The notes: generated from the sequence alone by a model not told the origin. 8,301 nucleotides of DNA from Streptomyces sp. NRRL WC-3549 (GCF_000721935.1 NZ_KL585415.1:12831-21131), one strand, 5' to 3'; positions 1 through 6,204 are shown, counted from the first letter of the stretch. Translations and numbers: made by a program.

Positions 1-2
1 TC

Positions 3-770
3 TCAGACCGCCGACCAGCCGTTGTCCACGGGGAGAATCACCCCGTTGATGTTGGCGGCCGCGTCGGACGCCAGGAAGGCGATGGCCGCCGCCTGCTCGT
101 CCGCCTGGGAGGGCCGGCCGACGTTCCCCATGTAGGCGGCGAGAGCTGCGGGCCCCTGGGCGCCCGGCTCGGCTTCGACCTGGATGTTGGTGACGGTGCC
201 GCCGGGGGCGATGGCGTTGGTGCGGATTCCCTTGTCCCGGTACATGACGGCCAGTGACTTGGTCAGCCCGGCGATGCCGTGTTTGGACGCCGTGTACGCG
301 GCGCCCGCGGCACTGCCTCGCAGCGAGGCCTCCGAGGCGGTGAACACCACGGCGCCCTTCCCGGCGGCGATCATGTGCGGCAGCGCGGCGCGGGTCAGCC
401 GGAACGGAGCCGTGAGGTTGATGCCGATCACGCGCTCCCACTCGTCGTCCTCGGTGTCGGCCACCGCCGACATCTTGTCCATGATTCCGGCGTTGTTCAC
501 CAGGACGTCTATGCCGCCGAACTCCTCCAGGGCCGTGGCCACGACCCGGTCGACCACGGCCTGGTCGCGTAGGTCCCCGGCCACGGTGACCGCCGCGCCG
601 CCGGCCCGCTCCACCTCGTCGGCGACGGCGCGGGCCGCCTCGCCGTCGATGTCGGCGATCACGAGGTGCGCGCCCTCCGCCGCGAACCGCAGGGCGGTGG
701 CCCGGCCGATGCCCGAACCCGCCCCGGTGACGACGACGGTGCGGCCGGGGCCGCGGGTGGTGACGCTCAT
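3..770 (-). CDS. SDR family oxidoreductase (classical short-chain dehydrogenase)
   Basis: Cytoplasmic NAD(P)-dependent oxidoreductase of 255 residues, the usual size for a classical SDR. The Rossmann nucleotide motif TGAGSGIG is at residues 15-22. Asp40 at the end of the second strand favours NAD(H) over NADP(H). NNAG is at 92-95, and the catalytic set is Asn118, Ser146, Tyr159 and Lys163 in a YTASK motif. PG at 189-190 follows the sixth strand. The start is supported by AAGGAG six bases upstream of the ATG. It is transcribed divergently from a TetR-family regulator, the standard arrangement for a locally repressed dehydrogenase. The substrate cannot be told from sequence: 3-oxoacyl reductase, sugar, steroid or alcohol dehydrogenase are all possible. 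Nothing in it looks truncated or frameshifted. Confidence 0.95.
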   Translation of the reverse strand: MSVTTRGPGRTVVVTGAGSGIGRATALRFAAEGAHLVIADIDGEAARAVADEVERAGGAAVTVAGDLRDQAVVDRVVATALEEFGGIDVLVNNAGIMDKMSAVADTEDDEWERVIGINLTAPFRLTRAALPHMIAAGKGAVVFTASEASLRGSAAGAAYTASKHGIAGLTKSLAVMYRDKGIRTNAIAPGGTVTNIQVEAEPGAQGPAALAAYMGNVGRPSQADEQAAAIAFLASDAAANINGVILPVDNGWSAV

Positions 771-803
771 GAAGTGCTCCTTGCTCTCGGTGGTACGGCG
801 ACC

Positions 804-833
804 ACGCTACTCTTTTATGGCGGTCACCGCCAA
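804..833 (-). promoter_or_regulatory. Putative promoter of the SDR gene
   Basis: Read on the minus strand, TTGGCG (828-833) and TAGCGT (804-809) are separated by 18 bp, a fair match to the main vegetative consensus with a TANNNT-type -10. The -10 lies about 35 nt upstream of the ATG, leaving room for a short leader with the AAGGAG ribosome site. The -35 overlaps the 15-bp palindrome at 818-832, so a protein bound there would block polymerase. Assigned by eye. Confidence 0.5.
818..832. promoter_or_regulatory. Palindromic operator candidate for the TetR regulator
   Basis: TGGCGGT-C-ACCGCCA is a perfect inverted repeat with 7-bp arms around one central base, lying between the two divergent genes. 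TetR-family dimers usually bind 15-20 bp palindromes in exactly this position. The site overlaps the proposed -35 of the dehydrogenase and lies 36 bp before the regulator's ATG, so one bound dimer could control both genes. A looser pair, GTGGT-N6-ACCAC (790-805), lies just to the left and could be a second site. Confidence 0.6.
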
Positions 834-868
834 GATGGCATGGTCGGTCATGAAAGGAGATCGTTACC

Positions 869-1573
869 ATGGGCGCAGCCGGACGGAAGGTGGCGGAGAC
901 CGTGGGAACCACACGTGGGAGCGGGGGAGAGGACGGGGCCGTCGCAGACGCGGTGCGCCCCGCCCCACCCCGGCTCGGGCGCCCCCCGCTGACCGAACGC
1001 CGCAAGGCCGCCACCCGGCTGGAGATCGCCCGCGAGGCGGTGCGGCTCTTCGCGGACCGGGGCGTCAACGGGACCACGGCCGACGACATCGCCGCCGCCG
1101 CGGGCATCTCGCAGCGCACCCTGTGGCGGTACACGCCGTCGAAGGAGCTCTGCGTCCGTCCGCTCCTGACCTACGCCCTCGACGCCGCCACCGAGCTGAT
1201 GAGGTCCTGGCCCCGTGACCGCCCTCTTTCGGAGGCCGTGGCCGGGACCCGGCCACGGTCGGGCGAGGAGCAGAGCGCCATGGACCCGGACGCGCTGCGC
1301 GACCTGGTCCGGCTCACCCGCACCGAGCCCGGACTGCGCGCGGTCTGGCTCCAGGTCCACCACGACGCCGAGCCGGTCTTCGCCGAGGTCATCGCCGAGC
1401 GCACGGGCCGCCGCCCCGAGGACCTCGAACCGCGGGTCCAGGCCACCGTCCTCAACGGCGCGCTGCGCGTCGCCGTCGAGGAATGGGCGTGGAACGCGGA
1501 CACCGGGCAGCGGACGCCGGCCCGTGCCATCGCCCGCGCCCTGGACATCGCCCGGGACGGCCTGCCGGGCTGA
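869..1573 (+). CDS. TetR/AcrR family transcriptional regulator
   Basis: DNA-binding one-component regulator of 234 residues. Residues 1-40 are a Gly/Ala/Pro-rich tail, probably disordered. The N-terminal three-helix DNA-binding domain spans about 44-93, with the helix-turn-helix at DDIAAAAGISQRTLWRYTPSK; the usual LYRYFPSKE ending is here LWRYTPSKE. The C-terminal ligand and dimerisation domain (about 100-230) is helical and cannot be matched to a ligand. The start is fixed by AAAGGAGA eight bases upstream. An ATG at 851 lies before this site and is not preferred. It sits head to head with the dehydrogenase across 98 bp, so it probably represses that gene and itself, released by a substrate or product of the enzyme. 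A short inverted repeat follows the gene at 1602-1615. Confidence 0.93.
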   Translation: MGAAGRKVAETVGTTRGSGGEDGAVADAVRPAPPRLGRPPLTERRKAATRLEIAREAVRLFADRGVNGTTADDIAAAAGISQRTLWRYTPSKELCVRPLLTYALDAATELMRSWPRDRPLSEAVAGTRPRSGEEQSAMDPDALRDLVRLTRTEPGLRAVWLQVHHDAEPVFAEVIAERTGRRPEDLEPRVQATVLNGALRVAVEEWAWNADTGQRTPARAIARALDIARDGLPG

Positions 1574-1601
1574 GTGACGGCCGCCGCCAAGGCTCCGCAT
1601 T

Positions 1602-1615
1602 CCGGACGTGTCCGG
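1602..1615 (+). other. Short perfect inverted repeat between the regulator and the lipoprotein gene
   Basis: CCGGAC-GT-GTCCGG has 6-bp arms around two bases. It lies 28 nt after the regulator's stop and 26 nt before the lipoprotein ATG. It could be a weak terminator (a two-base loop is tight, so the stem would open to four) or a protein-binding site for the downstream gene. No U-tract follows. Confidence 0.3.
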
Positions 1616-1641
1616 CCGGGCCGCCCGTCGTTGAGCAGGGC

Positions 1642-2141
1642 ATGAACCTGCGGTCGATGTCTCTCGCGCTCACTGCCCTGCTGAGTACGGCAGGCTGCGT
1701 GTCCTTACCGGCCGGCTCCGAGGCGTGTCCGTACCGGCCGGCTCCGAGGGACCGGCTCCGGCCCCGTCCGGGTACGCGCGGAACACGCCCGCCGCCCAGG
1801 CGTCCACGGCGCCCCTCGCCCCCCGGCCCGTGCATGACGCCCTGAGCAGGACCGAGGAGCAGTCGCACGAGGAGAGCGCGGGGAAGCGGAGACAGGGCGA
1901 GGCCGCGGACCGACGGGCCGGCCCCGTCGCGTCGGCCCCTTCTGCGGCCCCCCGCCTGCCGCGGCCCCCCGCCGCGGCCCGCCCGGACGTACGGGGAGCG
2001 GGTACGCCACCTCGTAGGGGGCCGGCCCTCCGCACCGCCGGACCACAGCCGACGTACGGCATGCGCACCGTCTGCGCGGCGGGCAGCGGGGTGGCCTCCG
2101 CCGACATCGTCGCACTGTGCCGCACCGCGTACGGCCGTTGA
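1642..2141 (+). pseudogene. Small lipoprotein gene, frame broken by a 26-bp tandem duplication
   Basis: The reading frame from ATG 1642 encodes MNLRSMSLALTALLSTAGC, a short basic n-region, a hydrophobic core and a lipobox-like STAGC with Cys19, so a secreted lipoprotein (Thr at -3 is atypical). Just after, at 1697-1748, a 26-bp unit occurs twice in tandem with one mismatch. The first copy is read VSLPAGSE; the second encodes VSVPAGSE in another frame. As written, the first frame runs into unrelated Arg/Pro-rich sequence and stops at 1845. Deleting one copy joins it to the frame ending at 2141 and gives a 157-residue protein: a Pro/Ala-rich, low-complexity middle and a tail with two cysteines, VCAAGSGVASADIVALCRTAYGR-like in layout. 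Codon 22 is TTA. The ribosome site is poor (AGGG almost touching the ATG). A hairpin follows at 2144-2160. It could also be a sequencing or assembly artefact. The function is unknown. Confidence 0.65.
1697..1748 (+). repeat. 26-bp tandem duplication (two copies, 25/26 identical)
   Basis: Copies at 1697-1722 and 1723-1748, each running from GCGTGTCC to CCGAG, differ only at 1705 (T) versus 1731 (G). Because 26 is not a multiple of three, the extra copy shifts the lipoprotein frame. The single mismatch turns a TTA codon (first copy) into GTA (second). Confidence 0.9.
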
Positions 2142-2143
2142 CG

Positions 2144-2160
2144 GCGCCGCCGGCCGGCGC
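2144..2160 (+). terminator. Hairpin after the lipoprotein gene
   Basis: GCGCCG-CCGGC-CGGCGC forms a perfect 6-bp GC stem with a 5-nt loop, two bases after the stop at 2141. There is no U-tract, which is common for terminators in GC-rich actinomycetes. It is evidence that the lipoprotein frame was once a real transcription unit ending here. Confidence 0.5.
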
Positions 2161-2201
2161 GAAGCGACGGCCGGGTGGGGCGGACCCCGTACCGCCGAGG
2201 C

Positions 2202-2214
2202 AGGAGGACGTATG
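2202..2214 (+). promoter_or_regulatory. Alternative Shine-Dalgarno and start for the DUF5133 gene
   Basis: AGGAGG (2202-2207) lies four bases before an ATG at 2212 that is in frame with the DUF5133 gene. Use of this start would add 23 residues, very rich in arginine, before the usual MLMAHP beginning. The spacing is a little short. The internal start has better spacing and fits the family, so this is recorded as an alternative. Confidence 0.4.
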
Positions 2215-2280
2215 GCGTCGGCGCGCCGGGGTAGTGGGCCGGTGACACGACCTCGCGATGCCCGCAGAAGGAGACAGCCG

Positions 2281-2508
2281 ATGCTGATGGCCCACCCCGC
2301 GATACTCGGGAACCTGATCCAGGAGTACGACACGCTGCGCATCCTGGACGCGGGGAACAGCGACGGTGAGGTCCGGCAGCGCATGGACGACATCACCTAC
2401 ACACTGTGTGTCTCCACCGGCACCCAGGACATCGACGCCGCCCTGATCGCGGCCCGCCATCAACTGCCCGGGGCCCGCCCGGAGGACGACTCCCTCCTCA
2501 CCGCGTGA
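2281..2508 (+). CDS. DUF5133 family small protein
   Basis: A 75-residue soluble protein without signal or membrane segment. The beginning MLMAHPAIL, the helical EYDTLR segment and the core DDITYTLCVSTGT (residues about 37-49) match my memory of the DUF5133 family of short Streptomyces proteins, whose function is unknown. The ATG at 2281 is preceded by GAAGGAG seven bases away, an ideal ribosome site. An ATG at 2287 is also possible. A second in-frame start with AGGAGG is at 2212, and which is used in the cell is open. It follows the broken lipoprotein gene by 139 bp with a hairpin between, so it is probably a separate unit. No clear terminator is visible after it. Confidence 0.75.
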   Translation: MLMAHPAILGNLIQEYDTLRILDAGNSDGEVRQRMDDITYTLCVSTGTQDIDAALIAARHQLPGARPEDDSLLTA

Positions 2509-2817
2509 CCCCGCCGGTACCGTGACGCCTCGGAGGGGCCCGGGGCGCCGGGCGGTGGCTCGTCGTGCTGCCGCCTGACCGTCTCCTCCCCCCACCGGCC
2601 GCCTGACCGGGCCGGATCCCGCTGTCTCCCCGCCACCGGAGAGCGCGTGCCCACACCCGCCGCCGGGGACAGCCCCTTCCCGGACCCCGCCCGCCGCCGC
2701 CCGACGCGTATCCGGTGGTCGGGGGACGGTCACACGATCCTCACGTAACGGGGTACTGGCGGAGCGGCGACGGGCAACGCGGAGAAGGAGCCCACTCGCC
2801 CCCCCCGGGAGCCCGAT
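2509..2817. other. Non-coding stretch between the DUF5133 gene and the small membrane protein
   Basis: About 310 bp with no credible gene. It holds a 12-bp direct repeat (GCCGCCTGACCG at 2570-2581 and 2598-2609), an isolated Shine-Dalgarno-like GAGAAGGAG near 2782-2790 with no start codon at a useful distance, and a run of eight C at 2799-2806. No convincing -35/-10 pair or terminator was seen. Confidence 0.5.
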
Positions 2818-3045
2818 GTGATCACTCTCGTCTTTCTCTTACCGCCTTTCCTGCTGGTGGCCGTCGTTCTCCTGGGCCGTTACGAGGACCGCATGTTCAC
2901 CGCGCCGGAGAGACCGCGCCATGCCCGTGAACACCGTCATCTGCGGCTCGTCCCGTCGAGGAGCGCGGCGAGGCAGGTGCGGCCCGCGGGGGCCGACGGT
3001 CCCCGGACCGCGGGGCGGAGCTCCGGCGGCCGGAAGGCGGCGTGA
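2818..3045 (+). CDS. Small single-span membrane protein
   Basis: A 75-residue protein starting at GTG 2818, with GGGAG six bases upstream. Residues 2-19 (ITLVFLLPPFLLVAVVLL) form one membrane helix directly at the N terminus, followed by GRYEDRMF and a basic, Arg-rich tail (about 30-75) expected in the cytoplasm. Short streptomycete proteins with a leading hydrophobic helix and a RYED-type junction are common, but I know no function for them. Codon 8 is TTA, so translation may depend on the bldA tRNA. Its stop (3043-3045) overlaps a GTG at 3042 that opens the frame of the next gene, which suggests translational coupling. The existence of the gene rests on the ribosome site, the helix and this overlap. 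Confidence 0.62.
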   Translation: MITLVFLLPPFLLVAVVLLGRYEDRMFTAPERPRHAREHRHLRLVPSRSAARQVRPAGADGPRTAGRSSGGRKAA

Positions 3046-3101
3046 CCGGCCGCGCCGCTTGCGGTGTCATGTCCGGTGCTGGCTGGGGCAGTTGGGCATA
3101 C

Positions 3102-3908
3102 ATGAAACTCGTAGCCCTCCCAGAGGCCCGGCGTCCGGCCGCACTGCTGGCAGTCGCCCTCCTCGTCACGGCCTGCGGCCCCGCCCCCCGGCACGAGGCC
3201 GGCGAACACACCGGGACGCCGCCATCCCTGGCGGGCGGAGCACACCTGCTGGTCACCACGGACAACGGGGCCCGACTGCGGCCGGCCGAGTCGGACCGGG
3301 CCGCCCTCGACCCCGAAATCACCGGCCGCTGGTCACACCACGGCGACGACTGGGTTCTGGACCTGTCGTGCCCGGAGGAATCGGACCAGGGAGGCCGGGA
3401 GTGCCCCCGCATGCCCGTGGTCCAGGTGCCCGCCCGTCTCGCCGTCACGGTGCGCGCGAGGAACGCGGGCATCGACGTGGCCGACGTCGCCGCCGCGCTG
3501 GACCTCACCACGGTCAACGGTGACGTGACGGTCGTACGCGCCGGACTGCCGGACGCCGACCTACGGCTCACCACACGCAACGGCTCCGTGCACGCCGACG
3601 CCGTGGACTCCGCCCGCCTGGACGCCGGGACGGTCAACGGTGACGTGACGCTCACCGGCGGGTCCCCACCGGCGCGCCTCGTCGCCACGACGACCAACGG
3701 ATCGGTCCGGGTGGTGCTGCCCGAGGACGCACCCGCCTACCGCACCGAGGCCACCACCCGAAACGGCCGGACCTCCGTCACGGTCCCCGCTCCCGCCTCC
3801 GGCGAACGGGCCCGGTACGGCATGACGCTGACCACCGTCAACGGAGACGTCGACGCGGTCCGCGGCCGGCTCCCCACAGGGCACCGGACCACGAGCGACC
3901 CGCGCTGA
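3102..3908 (+). CDS. DUF4097-type beta-repeat lipoprotein
   Basis: A secreted lipoprotein of 268 residues from ATG 3102. It has a basic n-region, a hydrophobic core and lipobox LVTAC with Cys25, so it should be anchored on the outer face of the membrane. The body carries asparagine-glycine turns at residues 139, 160, 179, 199, 221 and 247, in the contexts TTVNGDV, TRNGSV, TVNGDV, TTNGSV, TRNGRT and TTVNGDV. This roughly 20-residue ladder is the mark of DUF4097-like beta-solenoid proteins. A DNA copy of the TVNGDVT rung (3510-3530) recurs exactly at 3630-3650. Residues 30-110 have no assigned domain. The frame is open back to GTG 3042, with GGAAGG before it, overlapping the previous stop; ATG 3069 is a third option. 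I prefer 3102 because it gives a normal signal peptide, though its own ribosome site is weak. The function is unknown, probably cell-envelope. Confidence 0.85.
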   Translation: MKLVALPEARRPAALLAVALLVTACGPAPRHEAGEHTGTPPSLAGGAHLLVTTDNGARLRPAESDRAALDPEITGRWSHHGDDWVLDLSCPEESDQGGRECPRMPVVQVPARLAVTVRARNAGIDVADVAAALDLTTVNGDVTVVRAGLPDADLRLTTRNGSVHADAVDSARLDAGTVNGDVTLTGGSPPARLVATTTNGSVRVVLPEDAPAYRTEATTRNGRTSVTVPAPASGERARYGMTLTTVNGDVDAVRGRLPTGHRTTSDPR

Positions 3909-3912
3909 CGGC

Positions 3913-3949
3913 GGCCCGCGACCCTGGTGGCCACCGCATGCCACGGGCC
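3913..3949 (+). terminator. Hairpin after the DUF4097 lipoprotein gene
   Basis: An outer pair GGCCCG (3913-3918) / CGGGCC (3944-3949) and an inner pair GTGGC (3927-3931) / GCCAC (3940-3944) give alternative GC stems starting four bases after the stop. No U-tract follows. It would separate the lipoprotein from the hydrolase gene. Confidence 0.42.
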
Positions 3950-4041
3950 CGGCGGAGATGGCAGGGTGGGTCGGGAGAAGCGGCGGCCCCCGACACGGCC
4001 GCCGTCGCTCAGACCCGTCCACCGTCCAGGAAGGAACCGCT

Positions 4042-4752
4042 TTGTCCGAGTCGCCTCAGCCCACCGGTAACCCTGCTCGCCAGAACGTCACCTTCCCCAG
4101 CTCCGGGGGCACCGCCCACGGGTACCTCGCCCTCCCGCCGACGGGGCGGGGGCCGGGGGTCATCGTCATCCAGGAGTGGTGGGGTCTGACCGACCACATC
4201 GCCGACGTCACCGAGCGTCTGGCCGCGGAGGGCTTCGTCGCCCTGGCTCCCGACCTCTACGGCGGAAACGTCGCGCACGACGCGCGGGAAGCCCTGCGCC
4301 TGATGCAGGACCTGCCCGTCCAGCGGGGCGTGGAGCTGCTCTCCGGTGCGGTCGACCATCTCCTGGCCCGCCCCGAGGTCACCTCCGACACCGTCGGCGC
4401 CGTCGGCTTCTGCATGGGCGGCGGCTTCGTGCTGTACCTCGCCGCCGTCGAACCACGGGTCGGCGCCGCGGTGCCCTTCTACGGAGTCATCCAGGGAGAC
4501 CTCCCGGACTTCTCCCACCTCCGCGCGGAGGTCCTCGGACACTACGGGGAGCGGGACGAGTCGATCCCGCCGGAGTCGCTCGGTGAACTCCGCCGCACGA
4601 TCAAGGAGCAGTCGGGCGTCGACGCCGACCTGCGTACGTACCCGGCCGGGCACGCCTTCTTCAACGACGGCCGACCGGAGGCCCACGACCCCAAGGCGTC
4701 CGCCGAGGCGTGGCGCACCACCGTGGAGTTCCTCCGACGCCGGCTGACCTGA
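4042..4752 (+). CDS. Dienelactone hydrolase family protein
   Basis: A cytoplasmic alpha/beta hydrolase of 236 residues, the normal length for dienelactone hydrolases, which open enol-lactones in chlorocatechol-type pathways; many family members act on other esters. The cysteine nucleophile is Cys124 in GFCMGGG, with Asp172 (GERDES) and His204 (AGHAFF) completing the triad. Glu45 in IQEWWG is the residue that controls the nucleophile in the characterised enzyme. The start is TTG 4042: AGGAAGGA sits six bases before it, while the upstream in-frame ATG at 3958 has no such site and would add an unconserved 28-residue tail. No catechol-pathway genes lie next to it, so the true substrate is open. 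It is flanked by hairpins on both sides and is probably monocistronic. Confidence 0.95.
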   Translation: MSESPQPTGNPARQNVTFPSSGGTAHGYLALPPTGRGPGVIVIQEWWGLTDHIADVTERLAAEGFVALAPDLYGGNVAHDAREALRLMQDLPVQRGVELLSGAVDHLLARPEVTSDTVGAVGFCMGGGFVLYLAAVEPRVGAAVPFYGVIQGDLPDFSHLRAEVLGHYGERDESIPPESLGELRRTIKEQSGVDADLRTYPAGHAFFNDGRPEAHDPKASAEAWRTTVEFLRRRLT

Positions 4753-4757
4753 GCTCC

Positions 4758-4779
4758 CGGCGGGCACCCGCGCCCGCCG
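4758..4779 (+). terminator. Terminator hairpin after the dienelactone hydrolase gene
   Basis: CGGCGGGC-ACCCGC-GCCCGCCG is a perfect 8-bp GC stem with a 6-nt loop, five bases after the stop codon. It lacks a U-tract, as is usual in this group. It implies that the transporter downstream has its own promoter. Confidence 0.7.
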
Positions 4780-4836
4780 TACCACCCGGCGGCGCCCCGT
4801 GCGTGGCGGCCCCGGCCGGGGCGGGCCGGGCGCGCG

Positions 4837-4866
4837 TCGGGAGGGCGCCGGGCGAGCCAATAGGGT
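4837..4866 (+). promoter_or_regulatory. Putative promoter giving a leaderless transporter mRNA
   Basis: TAGGGT (4861-4866) fits the TANNNT -10 form and ends six bases before the ATG at 4873, the spacing expected when transcription starts at the A of the start codon. A weak -35, TCGGGA (4837-4842), lies 18 bp upstream. No purine-rich ribosome site precedes the ATG at a normal distance, which agrees with a leaderless message. Confidence 0.45.
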
Positions 4867-4874
4867 GACCCTAT
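4860..4874. promoter_or_regulatory. 15-bp palindrome over the transporter -10 and start codon
   Basis: ATAGGGT-G-ACCCTAT is a perfect inverted repeat with 7-bp arms and one central base. It covers the proposed -10 and the first two bases of the ATG. It is a likely operator, since a bound dimer would hide both the promoter and the start. The cognate regulator is unknown. The sequence differs from the palindrome at 818-832, although the architecture (7+1+7) is the same. Confidence 0.5.
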
Positions 4875-5991
4875 GTCTGCCAGGTTGAGTGCCACCAAAA
4901 CCCGCACCACGCTCCGGACATCGGCGCGTCTCTCGGCCGAGCTGCTGCTGGTTCTTGTGATGGCAGCGGTGACGCTGTGGATCCTGGGCCGGATGTGGCC
5001 GGTCGTCTGGCCGCTCGTGGTCGGTCTCTTCCTCACCACACTGACCTGGCCCGTGGCGCGGTTCCTGCGCAAGCGCGGCTGGCCCCCGGCTCTCGCGGCT
5101 TCAGCCGTGACCGTGCTGTTCCTCCTGGTCGTCGGGGGCATCGTGGCGTTGATCGCCGTGCCGGTGGCGTCCCAGTCGGGCCAGCTGGCCGACGGGGTGG
5201 TCGCAGGCATCCAGAAGCTCCGCTCATGGGCCGCCGGACCACCTCTGAACATCGACGACGCCCAGATCTCACACGCGCTCGACGCCGCCATCGACCGTAT
5301 CCAGAACAGTCTCGGCAGCACGGTCACCACCGTCGTCACCGGGCTCAGCACCGTGGTCAACGGAGTCGTCACCGCGGTCCTCGCGGTCTTCCTGATGTTC
5401 TTCTTCCTCAAGGACGGCCCACGGTTCCTGCCGTGGCTCACCCGCCAGCTCCCCGGCAGGTTCGCCACCGACGTCCCCACCGTGGCCGAGCGCGGCTGGA
5501 ACACCCTCGGCGCGTTCGTACGCTCCCAGGCCTTCGTCGGGATGCTCGACGCGGTCTTCATCGGCCTCGGCCTGTGGATCCTGGGCGTACCGCTCGTGCT
5601 GCCGCTGGCGGTGCTGACCTTCGTGTCCGCGTTCGTACCGATCATCGGCGCCCTGTTCGCGGGCTTCGTCGCGGTCCTGATCGCGCTGGTGTCGAACGGG
5701 CTGACCGACGCGGTGATCGTGCTGGTGATCATCATCGTGGTGCAGCAACTGGAGGGCAACGTGTTCCAGCCCATGATCCAGAGCCGCGGGCTCGGTCTGC
5801 ACGCGGCGGTGGTCCTGCTCGCGGTGACACTGGGCGGCAGCCTCGCCGGAATCGTGGGAAGCCTGCTCGCCGTCCCCGCCGCCGCCATGGTCGCGGTCGT
5901 GTGGAACTACGTACGGGAGCAGCTGAGCGAGCAGCCGCAGGAGGCGGCGGGCGACGACGGTACGCCCGGTGGCGCGGTCGTCCCCTCTTAG
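4873..5991 (+). CDS. AI-2E family transporter
   Basis: An integral membrane protein of 372 residues, typical for the AI-2E/TqsA/PerM family. Paired N-terminal helices lie at about 23-64 and a third at 75-98. A soluble loop of about 100-140 follows, then helices at about 150-178, which end in the FFFLKDG segment found in this family. The C-terminal helical block is at about 222-347, including the conserved FVPIIGALFAGF stretch and a VQQLEGNVFQP motif. The tail after 347 is hydrophilic. Family members include exporters of autoinducer-2 and proteins linked to Na+/H+ antiport; the substrate here cannot be assigned, and streptomycetes are not known for AI-2 signalling. The ATG lies inside a 15-bp palindrome, and the mRNA may be leaderless. 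It ends facing the trefoil-like gene across a 398-bp gap. Confidence 0.95.
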   Translation: MSARLSATKTRTTLRTSARLSAELLLVLVMAAVTLWILGRMWPVVWPLVVGLFLTTLTWPVARFLRKRGWPPALAASAVTVLFLLVVGGIVALIAVPVASQSGQLADGVVAGIQKLRSWAAGPPLNIDDAQISHALDAAIDRIQNSLGSTVTTVVTGLSTVVNGVVTAVLAVFLMFFFLKDGPRFLPWLTRQLPGRFATDVPTVAERGWNTLGAFVRSQAFVGMLDAVFIGLGLWILGVPLVLPLAVLTFVSAFVPIIGALFAGFVAVLIALVSNGLTDAVIVLVIIIVVQQLEGNVFQPMIQSRGLGLHAAVVLLAVTLGGSLAGIVGSLLAVPAAAMVAVVWNYVREQLSEQPQEAAGDDGTPGGAVVPS

Positions 5992-6060
5992 GTGTATGGA
6001 CCGGCAGCGTTGTTGACGCGGACACGCCCTAGAACCACCGCCGGGAGGCGTAAGGACCCG

Positions 6061-6077
6061 GTGCCCGGTGCGGGCAC
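6061..6077 (+). terminator. Hairpin downstream of the transporter gene
   Basis: GTGCCCG-GTG-CGGGCAC is a perfect 7-bp stem with a 3-nt loop, 70 nt after the transporter stop. It is a candidate terminator for the plus-strand gene and could act on read-through in either direction. Confidence 0.45.
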
Positions 6078-6204
6078 GGAGCCGTACGCGTGACGTACCG
6101 CCCCCTTCGTCCTGCGGCGCGTCGGGCCGAGCGGCGGCCCTGGACACCGTCCGGCGTCGTGGCGGATCGCGGAAGCCAGACCGGGGCGAGGCTGCCGGAC
6201 CTCC

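Noticed and set aside
2570..2609. 12-bp direct repeat GCCGCCTGACCG as an attachment site or iterons
   Set aside because: There are only two copies, no integrase or replication gene nearby, and such a match is easy by chance in GC-rich sequence.
1452..2733. Large minus-strand open frames across the lipoprotein and DUF5133 region
   Set aside because: Arg/Pro/Gly-rich translations with no start signals, typical of noise in high-GC DNA.
4810..4821. CCCCGGCCGGGG as a terminator or operator
   Set aside because: It is self-complementary but of low complexity in very GC-rich DNA, with no suitable loop; the hairpin at 4758-4779 is a much better terminator.
4009..4860. A minus-strand open frame of about 280 codons opposite the dienelactone hydrolase
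   Set aside because: The plus strand has the full catalytic triad and a good ribosome site; the opposite frame shows no family features.
4860..4874. Iron (DtxR/IdeR) box reading of the palindrome at the transporter start
   Set aside because: It has TAGG and CCTA ends, but they are spaced more closely than in the 19-bp iron box.
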